This document shows, piece after piece, positions 36,020-43,608 of a stretch of 49,135 nucleotides of DNA. This DNA comes from JADHUC01 sp964617665 (lineage in GTDB: Bacteria; Planctomycetota; Planctomycetia; Pirellulales; Pirellulaceae). Under the pieces are notes generated by a model. It was not told where the DNA came from. It saw nothing but the letters and a program-made list of their open reading frames with translations, and searched no databases. Each line of letters begins with the position of its first letter. The stretch's first letter is position 1. Both the position numbers and the translations under genes were made by a program. The DNA lies in NCBI GenBank assembly GCA_964617665.1, contig CAZUAH010000034.1, positions 1-49,135 of the forward strand. Direction: 5' to 3'.

Positions 36020-37383
36020 GACGCCACCTCAGTTCGTTTCCCACGCGGCACAGCGAATCCGTTCGCTGGACAACTTTGTAGCTGTGTGTCGCAACATTCA
36101 CTCGTCGCCCTCTCGCTTCCGCCCTGCGGCGACGGGGCCTTGTCGCACGGTACGGTGGCTTCGGTCGACAGATTCGTAACCGGGTGTCGCAGCATCCACT
36201 CGCCGCCCTCTTTCTTCCACAAGTGCGGCGATCGGAACTTGTCGCACAGTTCATGGAATCGTTCGGGCGCCATGCCGATGTAATCCATGACTTCGCGGAA
36301 ATACCTTTCCGGAAACTCGCCGTCAAAACGATTCACCAACGCCACGGCCTCTGCTCGCGTGAGGTGTTTGTTGCGTACTTCCTGCGATGCGTCATAGGTG
36401 GCGCGGCCCAAACCGAACTTGATCCATGTCGTAAAGTAATGGAACCCGTCGATCTTGTCGTCCAGGCTGTTGTACTTGCTGTACGTCCCTTCAGTGCGCA
36501 CCGGATTCGCCTCGAAACCGGTATGCTCGGCGGCGTAGTAGTACGCTTCCTGAGGCGTCCACTTGAAGTAATAGCCGAGGTAGTGAATCTCGACGGCCGA
36601 CTTTTCGTACTCGTGGTGGTCCGGAGGCATGTAGGTCATCAGGTCGGCCAACGTCACGTTGTGCTTTTCGACCAACTCCCGAACGGAAACGCCTCCCAGA
36701 TATATGTCCGATAGGTTCTGCATTGTGTAGTACGACTTGGCGCGAAGCGACGAATTGTTGTCCGCGATGGGATTCCCGTATTCCGCCTCGTTTTCGCCGT
36801 AGAATACCAGCGGAATACCGAATTTCAGCGCCAGTTTTGGTGCCATATTCTTCTGGCCAAGAATGAACGTCTGGAAGGGATGCAGCAGGCTTTCGATCGA
36901 AAGCCGAGTTAACAACTTCATCACGCGGCCGTTCTGCTTGTACGCGATGTTGTCGAAACCGCCTACCTCGCACCAGTTGCGATAGTTCTGCCAGCCGATG
37001 TCGGTGTAGAGGATCGGAGGCCATGTCACGGTGAGCGGATGCATGCCGTAGCGGTACTTCAGCAGATGAGCTGCATAGGCGCTGTCTTTGCCGCCGCTGC
37101 CCGGCACCAGGCAATCGTACGTGCCGTCGTCGTGCCGATATTGATCGAGCAGTCGGACGAGTTCCTCTTCGCGCTGTTTCCAGTCGATTTGCTCTTTGAC
37201 GTCCGCAAAACGGCAGGCGTCGCAGAGGCCATCTTCGCCGATGTTCAGCGTCGGTGCCTTCCGATCCGGCTTGTGTTTGAACTCCGGATAGGAGCACGGA
37301 CGCTGGTTCGACATGACGCAGCGTTTGCAGTAGATCACCTCCTTCGGGAGGCCGTAATAGGCTTCAAGTTCTTCTTGCGACAT
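36016..37383 (-). CDS. N-acetyl-sugar amidotransferase (WbpG/PseA-like)
   Basis: The 455-residue enzyme is an ATP-pyrophosphatase of the group that turns sugar N-acetyl groups into acetamidino groups. The PP-loop GSGGKDSAYAAHLL is near residue 96, and paired cysteines CKRC and CDAC near 18 and 56 suggest a zinc site. It needs ammonia from a HisH/HisF-like pair, whose genes lie directly upstream. ATG 37383 is preferred because AAGGAGGG (37392-37399) sits 8 bases upstream; it overlaps hisH by 20 bases. The last 40 residues (after HPVTN) are odd: they arise from a degenerate duplication of the gene's own 3' end. Confidence 0.9.
   Translation of the reverse strand: MSQEELEAYYGLPKEVIYCKRCVMSNQRPCSYPEFKHKPDRKAPTLNIGEDGLCDACRFADVKEQIDWKQREEELVRLLDQYRHDDGTYDCLVPGSGGKDSAYAAHLLKYRYGMHPLTVTWPPILYTDIGWQNYRNWCEVGGFDNIAYKQNGRVMKLLTRLSIESLLHPFQTFILGQKNMAPKLALKFGIPLVFYGENEAEYGNPIADNNSSLRAKSYYTMQNLSDIYLGGVSVRELVEKHNVTLADLMTYMPPDHHEYEKSAVEIHYLGYYFKWTPQEAYYYAAEHTGFEANPVRTEGTYSKYNSLDDKIDGFHYFTTWIKFGLGRATYDASQEVRNKHLTRAEAVALVNRFDGEFPERYFREVMDYIGMAPERFHELCDKFRSPHLWKKEGGEWMLRHPVTNLSTEATVPCDKAPSPQGGSERATSECCDTQLQSCPANGFAVPRGKRTEVAS
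36024..36030 (-). promoter_or_regulatory. Shine-Dalgarno GAGGTGG for the legB TTG start
   Basis: GAGGTGG on the minus strand lies 4 bases upstream of TTG 36019, inside the end of the amidotransferase gene. Confidence 0.6.
36087..36247. repeat. Degenerate tandem duplication in the amidotransferase 3' end
   Basis: Copy A (36087-36148, 62 bases) and copy B (36185-36247, 63 bases) are direct repeats 98 bases apart. Both start tgtcgcaRcatYcactcg, contain gccctctYKcttcc and tgcggcga, and end cttgtcgcac; similarity continues roughly 14 bases further on the low side. A one-base indel shifts the frame, so the encoded tails differ (CDKFRSPHLWKKEGGEWM in B; CDKAPSPQGGSERATS in A). Confidence 0.7.
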
Positions 37384-38095
37384 TTCGGTTGCCCTCCTTG
37401 GAAACGGTGCAAAACAATCGCGAAGCGATCCATCGGTAGACCTCCAGCCCCTGCGGTCCGCTGCGTTCCGGGTGAAATTGAAACGCGACAACGTTTCCGG
37501 CTTTCAACCCCGAGCAGAACTCCCGTTCCGCGTAGTGGCTGACGGACAAAGTGACGGCAGGATCCGAGGGCTGGACATAGTAAGAATGCACGAAGTACAT
37601 GAACTCGCCTTCGCGTACGGGTTCGAGCGGGCTGTCCTGCCAAGGATCGAAGGGCTCCAGTTGGGTGGAGCCTGCGTAGGGTGCTCTGTGGATCCTGTTC
37701 CATCCGACGTGGGGCACCTTGCACACACGGTCGGCTTGCTGAATGTTCTCGAATCGCACGACTTCACCATCGACAATTCCCAGCCCGCGATGATGCCCGA
37801 ATTCGTAGCTCTCGGACATCAGAAGCTGCATACCCAGGCAGATTCCGATGAGTGGTGTTCCCTGTTGGGCGAGTTCGCGCAGGGGCGATACCAGATCCAA
37901 CCTCTTGAGTTCATCCATGGCGTCGCCGAACGCACCCACGCCGGGGAGGATGACCGCGGAAGCGTTCAGAATCTCCTGCACATTGGAAGTGATCGCCGCA
38001 TCCATTCCGCAGGTAACGCAGGCTCGGCGTATGCTGTACAGATTGCCAACACCGTAGTCGACGATTGCGATCTTCGGTTTTTCCTGTGACGCCAT
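37364..38095 (-). CDS. hisH: HisH-like glutamine amidotransferase for sugar amidination
   Basis: This 243-residue class I glutaminase has the nucleophile GICLGMQ (Cys near 86), PGVGAFG and the His-Glu pair in FQFHPERSG. It releases ammonia from glutamine. It is placed with a HisF-like gene and an N-acetyl-sugar amidotransferase, and there are no other histidine genes around, so it most likely feeds the amidotransferase and not histidine synthesis. The hisF stop lies 3 bases upstream. A C-terminal extension (VSKEGNRNVARRT) arises where the gene runs over the start of the next one. Confidence 0.9.
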   Translation of the reverse strand: MASQEKPKIAIVDYGVGNLYSIRRACVTCGMDAAITSNVQEILNASAVILPGVGAFGDAMDELKRLDLVSPLRELAQQGTPLIGICLGMQLLMSESYEFGHHRGLGIVDGEVVRFENIQQADRVCKVPHVGWNRIHRAPYAGSTQLEPFDPWQDSPLEPVREGEFMYFVHSYYVQPSDPAVTLSVSHYAEREFCSGLKAGNVVAFQFHPERSGPQGLEVYRWIASRLFCTVSKEGNRNVARRT

Positions 38096-38098
38096 ACG

Positions 38099-38965
38099 TC
38101 AGATCCCAACACACTGCCCATATCGGCAGTCGATTTCTCTATCTATCAAATAGTGTTTCAACTCGGGTAGCGAAAGGCTCTGTACGCGACCGAAACTGGC
38201 TTTGCTTTGCAGGAAAACCGTGTTTCCTTCGTCCGCAAAGCTGTCGTCGTCGGTAGCACATGCATCGAGGCTGCCGTAGTGCAGGATCGACGCAACGCAA
38301 ACCGCGTCCGCCTTTCCGTCGTCGACAACCTCACACACATGATCGGGGTTTCCGGCTCCGCCAGCGGCGATGACGGGAATGGAAACGGCTTCGGATATCT
38401 GCCGTGTCAGGTCCAGGTCGAAGCCCTTGCCAGTCCCTTCTTGATTGATTGACGTGATCAACAACTCGCCGGCGCCCAGGTGTTCCGCCTCGACCGCCCA
38501 CTCCAGCGCATCTACACCTGTGCTTTCACGTCCACAGTCCGTGAACGCCTCGTAGGTACCATCAGGCTTTCGAATCGCCTCGATCGAGATGACGATCGTC
38601 GAGGACCCAAACAGCCAACTCGCTTCGCGCACAAGTTCCGGGCTCTGGATGGCTGCGGTATTGATCGCCACCTTGTCAGCACCCGCGCGGAGCACCGCAC
38701 GAATGTCTTCGATCGTTCGCACGCCTCCGCCAACCGTTAGCGGAATGAAGATGTGGGAGGCAGTTCGCTCGACGATATTCAGCAGGCTATTGCGCTGGTA
38801 CAGGCTCGCCACCGTATCCATGTAGATCAGTTCGTCGGCACCGGTGTCGTAGTAGTGCTGAGCAAAACGCTCTGGCTTGCCCAGCACACGAAGCCCCTCC
38901 AGGTGCATACCCTTCACCAAGTTGGGGCCTTTGATGTCGAGCCGCGGGATCACTCGAACGACCAA
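38099..38965 (-). CDS. hisF: HisF-like ammonia-channel subunit for sugar amidination
   Basis: The 288-residue TIM barrel is HisF-like (VRVIPRLDIKG, GADELIYMDT, TVGGGVRTIEDI, INTAAI, AAGGAGN). The first catalytic Asp (RLD) is kept, but the second, in VAIDAKR of true HisF, reads ISIEAIR, i.e. Asp to Glu. The phosphate-site TSxDxDGT reads TSINQEGT. These fit a HisF2 type that only channels ammonia. About 30 extra residues (DACATDDDSFADEGNTVFLQ onward) lie after ASILHYG near the C-terminus. The start is TTG 38965, supported by GGAG. The hisH gene follows at 3 bases. Confidence 0.9.
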   Translation of the reverse strand: MVVRVIPRLDIKGPNLVKGMHLEGLRVLGKPERFAQHYYDTGADELIYMDTVASLYQRNSLLNIVERTASHIFIPLTVGGGVRTIEDIRAVLRAGADKVAINTAAIQSPELVREASWLFGSSTIVISIEAIRKPDGTYEAFTDCGRESTGVDALEWAVEAEHLGAGELLITSINQEGTGKGFDLDLTRQISEAVSIPVIAAGGAGNPDHVCEVVDDGKADAVCVASILHYGSLDACATDDDSFADEGNTVFLQSKASFGRVQSLSLPELKHYLIDREIDCRYGQCVGI

Positions 38966-39170
38966 TGACGCGTCTCCATACGGTCTTCAGTTTATCTGTC
39001 CTCTCAGAACGCCCCAAATCGGCTACTCTCCGACAAGCGGGCTGTGCCTTATATCACATTGCCTTTTTGCCAACAACACTGAACCGTTTTGTGGCAAGGC
39101 AATCAGGCGTTTATGAAGGGCTTTTCGCGACGTAGTACTTTGCCGACCCTGAGGATTAGGGTTGGTGGTT

Positions 39171-39237
39171 GTAGCGGAAGTCGCCAAGACTTTCGGTAAT
39201 GCCCGGGTCAGCCGAAACTCTTGGCGAGTTTCGCTAC
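39171..39237. repeat. 26-bp-arm palindrome (GTAGCGGAAGTCGCCAAGA type)
   Basis: Arm 39171-39196 and inverted arm 39212-39237 match at 23 of 26 positions around a 15-base loop. It lies in the 298-base gap between the hisF start and the nucleotidyltransferase stop, where it could end transcription of the upstream gene or be a dispersed repeat. No other feature is evident in that gap. Confidence 0.75.
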
Positions 39238-39263
39238 CCCAATTACCAAGCTTTGGCAGTGCA

Positions 39264-40340
39264 CTAGGACGCCCAACGCATTTGGGGAACGTCCTTCTGC
39301 GCCCGATGGAAATCGTCTTGCTGGCCGATATCCAGCCAGTACTCGACGATGGGAAAGCTAGCAACCGTGTGCCCCTCGGCCAGCAGGCGTGCGATCAGAT
39401 CCGTCATGTCATAGCGATGGTCGTCCGGAATGTACCGCCGTACCGAAGGTTCGATCAGATAGATGCCTGCGTTCACCAGAAACTCGTACCTCGGCTTTTC
39501 CCGAACTTGACGGACGATTCCCTGGTCCGACTCGACAACTCCGTACGGCACCTCGAAATCGTACTGACCGACGCCGATGGTCATGTCCGCTCGGTTTTCG
39601 CGATGGAATGCTAGCATGTCGGCGAAATCAACGCTCGTGAGAATGTCGCCGTTTATGACCAGGAGGGGCTCGTCAACGTCAGCGACCAATCGTAGCGAAC
39701 CGGCCGTGCCAAGCGGCTGGTCCTCGGACACGTAATCCAGTTTCACGCCAAAGTCGGTGCCGTCGCCAAAATGGCCGATGATCTTCTCCGGCATGTAATG
39801 TGTAGTCACGTTGATCTGTCGAATGCCACAGTCACGAAGCCGTTCAATCATCCTCTCCAGCAGTGGTCGGCCGGCGATTGGCAGCATTGGCTTTGGTGTG
39901 TCGTCCGTTAGCGGCCGAAGCCGTGTACCGAAGCCACCGGCCATGATGACGGCCTTCACAGGCAATTCGGAACTGCTGACCAACTGGTCGAGCATGACCA
40001 ACTCGACGACACGCCCCGATTCGTCCAACAGAGGAAGCTGCTTGACATCCCGCTCTTGCATAATGCGGACAACGTCATCGCGTGACGTTCCGCAAGGGGC
40101 GGTGACCGGTCCTGATCGGCGGTATTGCCGTTTATGTTCCATCACCAGCGCAAGCGGTGTATCCACACTGCAACCGGCCAAGATAGACCGGCGAATATCG
40201 CCATCGGTGATCGCGTCTTTCAGGCGACGATCTTCGTCGATTACAAGGACGACTCCCGATCCACATCGGTTGATGCGCAACATGGCCTCGCGAATCGAGT
40301 CGATCGGACTCACGAGGATCTCTTGCAGAATATCCATCAC
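39264..40340 (-). CDS. ptmE: CBS-domain nucleotidyltransferase, PtmE-like
   Basis: The 358-residue enzyme has a CBS-pair at the N-terminus (about 1-125; GSGVVLVIDEDRRLKDAITDGDIR, then VKQLPLLDESGRVVELV) followed by a nucleotidyltransferase domain with AVIMAGGFGTRLRPLT and KPMLPIAGRPLLERMI. This CBS-plus-NTP-transferase layout is that of PtmE, which makes GDP-glucosamine for GDP-based legionaminic acid synthesis in Campylobacter jejuni. The GTG at 40340 or ATG at 40337 follows AAGGAGG. It lies beside the set 2 epimerase and synthase. Confidence 0.85.
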   Translation of the reverse strand: MMDILQEILVSPIDSIREAMLRINRCGSGVVLVIDEDRRLKDAITDGDIRRSILAGCSVDTPLALVMEHKRQYRRSGPVTAPCGTSRDDVVRIMQERDVKQLPLLDESGRVVELVMLDQLVSSSELPVKAVIMAGGFGTRLRPLTDDTPKPMLPIAGRPLLERMIERLRDCGIRQINVTTHYMPEKIIGHFGDGTDFGVKLDYVSEDQPLGTAGSLRLVADVDEPLLVINGDILTSVDFADMLAFHRENRADMTIGVGQYDFEVPYGVVESDQGIVRQVREKPRYEFLVNAGIYLIEPSVRRYIPDDHRYDMTDLIARLLAEGHTVASFPIVEYWLDIGQQDDFHRAQKDVPQMRWAS

Positions 40341-40436
40341 GCGACTAGCCTCCTTGCTGTCCGGGCAGGCGCTTCCATAGCCAATATGTGTTGCGATCAG
40401 GTTGGCATCATTACTTCTAGTTAGCGACCAAGCTTT

Positions 40437-41618
40437 CTACGCGGCATCTTTGTATGCGTCGGCGCTGCTGAGGTCGTAGAATTTCTTCCGTAGGATCCTC
40501 TCGTCCAGCGGAACTGTCCGCAATCGGTTCACTATGTGTTCGGCAGCGTTGCCATCGCCGTAGGGATTCACGAGGTCGGCCAGTTCGTCGCGAAACGACG
40601 GAGACAGGGCCTTGCTGATTCCTTCCATTATCTCCTCTCGACTGTATCCGACGTTAATCACGTTTCGCTCGTGGCATCGCCCTCGCTGACGCTCACCGAT
40701 GTTGACAACCGGCAGCCTGAAAGAGGCGGCTTCGACAATTCCTGAGGAGGAATTGCCTACCATGGCGGCCGCCTCATTCATCATCCCGAAGTAGGCTCGA
40801 GTGCCCAGGTTGTCCACGATCCCAGCGGCCGGATGGCGGGTCAGGAACTCACGAATCATTTTCAGGATCACGCCGCTCTGAGCGTCCGCGTTGGGGTACG
40901 TGAAGACAATCGGACTGTTCACTTCGTTAAGTGCGCCGAGCAGATTCTGAAGTTGACTTTCCGTGTTGTCCTGCCCGAGCGTCACCGGATGATAGGTGAC
41001 CAACAGAGGCGGTTGCGACAACTCCAACCCAACGCGTTTTTCCAGTTCTTGTCGATCGGGCAGCAACAATGTGCGGAGGTTATCCAGACCCGGTGCGCCG
41101 CTAACAACTACCCGCCACGGCTCTTCGCCCATTTGAATCACTCGGCGAGCGTACTGCTTGGTCGACACGAAATGCAGGTGGCTGTATTTCGTGATTGCGT
41201 GGCGGAACGCTTCGTCGATGGCCCCCTCGGTGACTTCGCCGCCATGGATGTGAGCAAGGGGAATTCCCAACGGCACGGCGGCCGATGCAGCGGAATGCAT
41301 CTCGAACCGGTCGCCCAACACGACGATGATGTCGGGATCAAGTCGCGCGTAGGACTGGGCGAAACCCATCGTTCCCAAACCCATGGACGTGGCGACGGCC
41401 TCCGGAGTATCGGCCGAGAGCAACATGTCGACTTTGTCGGAGATTTCAAAACCTTGAGCTGTGATTTCGTTCACCGTCCAGCCGAACTGGCCGGTCAGAT
41501 GCGCGCCGCCCACGATCAACTGCAGTTCAAGGGTTGGATCGTCTTCGATCGCGCGAAGGACCGGCGCATAGATGCCGAAATCTGATCGGCCGACCGTGAC
41601 CACCGCGATCTTTCTCAT
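40437..41618 (-). CDS. legG: Hydrolysing sugar-nucleotide 2-epimerase, LegG/NeuC family (set 2)
   Basis: The 393-residue enzyme has VTVGRSDFGIYAPV at the start, VLGDRFEMHSAASAAV, LAHIHGGEVTEGAIDEAFRH (catalytic Glu and Asp) and VGNSSSGIVEAASF. The motifs match hydrolysing 2-epimerases. In a GDP-legionaminic route it would release the 2,4-diacetamido-2,4,6-trideoxy-mannose from the sugar nucleotide. ATG 41618 overlaps the legI stop by 4 bases, with GGAGAAGG upstream. Confidence 0.9.
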   Translation of the reverse strand: MRKIAVVTVGRSDFGIYAPVLRAIEDDPTLELQLIVGGAHLTGQFGWTVNEITAQGFEISDKVDMLLSADTPEAVATSMGLGTMGFAQSYARLDPDIIVVLGDRFEMHSAASAAVPLGIPLAHIHGGEVTEGAIDEAFRHAITKYSHLHFVSTKQYARRVIQMGEEPWRVVVSGAPGLDNLRTLLLPDRQELEKRVGLELSQPPLLVTYHPVTLGQDNTESQLQNLLGALNEVNSPIVFTYPNADAQSGVILKMIREFLTRHPAAGIVDNLGTRAYFGMMNEAAAMVGNSSSGIVEAASFRLPVVNIGERQRGRCHERNVINVGYSREEIMEGISKALSPSFRDELADLVNPYGDGNAAEHIVNRLRTVPLDERILRKKFYDLSSADAYKDAA

Positions 41619-42670
41619 GCGACCTTCTCCAGCGTCAGCAACGCGCCTGCGGGGATATCTTCGCGCGCGATGCGGCCCACCAGTTGCTCGCGCATTGACG
41701 GCGGCAAACCGGTGCCGGGCCGTCGGACCGCGATCAGTTCATTCGTCAAGACAGTTCCGCGTCGTACACTGCTTGCCGCGACTAGACTTCTTCGGGCCAC
41801 GGCTGCGGTGTTGGCTTCGCTTGCCGTGGGCACTTTGCGTCCGTCGCCCATGGCCGACTCGACGACGCGAATCCCTTGCACCAGTCGTGCGAATTCGTCC
41901 GGTTCGACCGAAGCAATGTGGTCCGGTCCGGGAAGCTTGCGATCCAGTGTGTAGTGCTTCTCGACTACGCATGCTCCCATCGCCACGGACGCCAAAGCGA
42001 CCTCGATCCCCTCCGTGTGGTCCGAGTATCCGACGGGCATACCGAAAGCTGCCGCAAGTGTGTTCATTGCGCGAAGATTCACGTCCGTTGCACGGGCCGG
42101 GTAGTTGCTCACACAGTGCAGAAGCACAACCTGCTCGTTGCCGGATTGCCGGATGACATCGACCGCCGCCTCGACTTCGCCCAGATTGCACATTCCGGTC
42201 GAGACAATCACTGGCTTGCCCTTGCGGGCGACGTGGTCGAGAAAAGGTAGATTCGTCACTTCGCCGGATGCGACCTTGTAGACGGGAACGCCCAGTTCGT
42301 CGAGGAAGTCGGCGGAATCCTCATCGAACGGTGTGGACATAAAGGTCAACGCGCGATCCTGGCAGCGTTTCAGCAGCATGCGATGTGCATCGGACGACAA
42401 TTCCAGTCGGCGCAGCATATTGAGTTGCGAGGCGTTGTCGCCGGTGTTGCGTTGCTGGTAATCGGCTTTCGGAGCGTCGACCGTAACTACTCGAATGGCG
42501 TTGAATGTCTGGAATTTCACCGCGTCCGCACCGGCATCGGCCGCCACGTCGATCATGCGGCAGGCCATGTCCAGATCGCCGTTGTGGTTCACGCCGGCTT
42601 CGGCAATCACGAAACACGGACGTCCGCGGCCGATTTCGCGGTTCGCGACACTAAGCAGCTTGTCCGGCAT
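41615..42670 (-). CDS. legI: Nonulosonate synthase, LegI/NeuB family (set 2)
   Basis: This 351-residue synthase condenses an N-acyl-mannosamine-type sugar with PEP. The canonical motifs are intact: VIAEAGVNHNGDLDMA, GADAVKFQTF, FMSTPFDE, KVASGEV, VGYSDHTEG, VVEKHYTLDRKLPGPDH, and the SAF segment VRRPGTGLPPS. Grouping with legG, legF and ptmE supports legionaminic acid as product. It overlaps the cytidylyltransferase by 20 bases. Confidence 0.93.
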   Translation of the reverse strand: MPDKLLSVANREIGRGRPCFVIAEAGVNHNGDLDMACRMIDVAADAGADAVKFQTFNAIRVVTVDAPKADYQQRNTGDNASQLNMLRRLELSSDAHRMLLKRCQDRALTFMSTPFDEDSADFLDELGVPVYKVASGEVTNLPFLDHVARKGKPVIVSTGMCNLGEVEAAVDVIRQSGNEQVVLLHCVSNYPARATDVNLRAMNTLAAAFGMPVGYSDHTEGIEVALASVAMGACVVEKHYTLDRKLPGPDHIASVEPDEFARLVQGIRVVESAMGDGRKVPTASEANTAAVARRSLVAASSVRRGTVLTNELIAVRRPGTGLPPSMREQLVGRIAREDIPAGALLTLEKVA

Positions 42671-43361
42671 TTTGATCCCTCAACAGAAGATCTACCACGC
42701 GAAATTCCCACGGCGTATCAATGTCCCACGACCGCGAGGCAGGCATTACATACGCCAGCGTGCCATCTGGAAACATTTTCTTGCTCTGAATCAGGGCTTC
42801 CGAGCGATTCACATAGACTGCCCCGTTCACCCTGTACGCCTTTGGGAAGAACTGTCGAGCGTAATACTCGATGTCCACGTCGACAAATTCCTTGATCGAG
42901 CCATCCTCGCCAATCGTTCGTGTTATGTAGGGATGGTCGCTCGCCTCGCATACGCCGAGCACAGCGTCCGCACGGCGGGTGACAGCCAAGTTCACAGCGC
43001 CGTCAATATCCGAAGCAATCCGGAGCGGGCAGGTCGGCTGCAACAGAACACAATACTCCGGCATAGAGCCCTCATCGCATTCAAGCCAGCGCAAAGCGTG
43101 AATTATCGAATCGACATGAGGCGAATCATCCTGTGCCAACTCATCTGGCCGGTAGAATGGCACGTCGGCCCCGAACTGTCGCGAAATCCTTGCGATTTCG
43201 GCATCGTCCGTCGAAACCAGAACACGATCCAGTCGTTGACTTTCGAGAGCCGCCTTGATGGTCCAAGCGATGAGCGGTATGCCGCCAATGGGCCTGATGT
43301 TTTTGCCCACGATTCCCTTAGAACCACCACGTGCGGTAATAAGGCCAACTATTCTTGTCAT
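42651..43361 (-). CDS. legF: CMP-legionaminate cytidylyltransferase-like enzyme (set 2)
   Basis: This 236-residue cytidylyltransferase has LITARGGSKGIVGKNIRPI, STDDAEIARISRQFGADVPFYRP, CVLLQPTCPLR and DTPWEFRVVD. It is the first gene of the minus-strand nonulosonate run. ATG 43361 matches the family start; a longer frame to 43478 has no signal. The SD is weak. Its partners (legI, legG, ptmE) suggest legionaminate as substrate. Confidence 0.92.
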   Translation of the reverse strand: MTRIVGLITARGGSKGIVGKNIRPIGGIPLIAWTIKAALESQRLDRVLVSTDDAEIARISRQFGADVPFYRPDELAQDDSPHVDSIIHALRWLECDEGSMPEYCVLLQPTCPLRIASDIDGAVNLAVTRRADAVLGVCEASDHPYITRTIGEDGSIKEFVDVDIEYYARQFFPKAYRVNGAVYVNRSEALIQSKKMFPDGTLAYVMPASRSWDIDTPWEFRVVDLLLRDQNAGQAA

Positions 43362-43608
43362 GATGGAGCAGTCCCAACGTACGAGAAAGCAGATCACGAG
43401 GAGCCGCGAAAATAGGGAGCGTAGTATCCGCAACCGTCCCGGTTGACACAAGGTTAAAACTGGATCCGAACCAGCCATCTACCCGTTCTCTCACAGGACA
43501 AGATGGCCTACCATGGTCAGGCATGCACGACCTTGTATGCGATCCAGCATTCCACCCGGCCGGAATACTCCCATCGGCCGAGACCCATCAAATGCCAGTG
43601 CTAGCATC

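Noticed and set aside
37364..38965. HisH and HisF as histidine biosynthesis genes
   Set aside because: They sit between nonulosonate genes, overlap a sugar amidotransferase, and HisF has lost a catalytic Asp; no other his gene is near.
43442..43447. TTGACA as a sigma70 -35 box for the SBF-like gene
   Set aside because: No matching -10 box is found at 16-18 bases; a chance hit.
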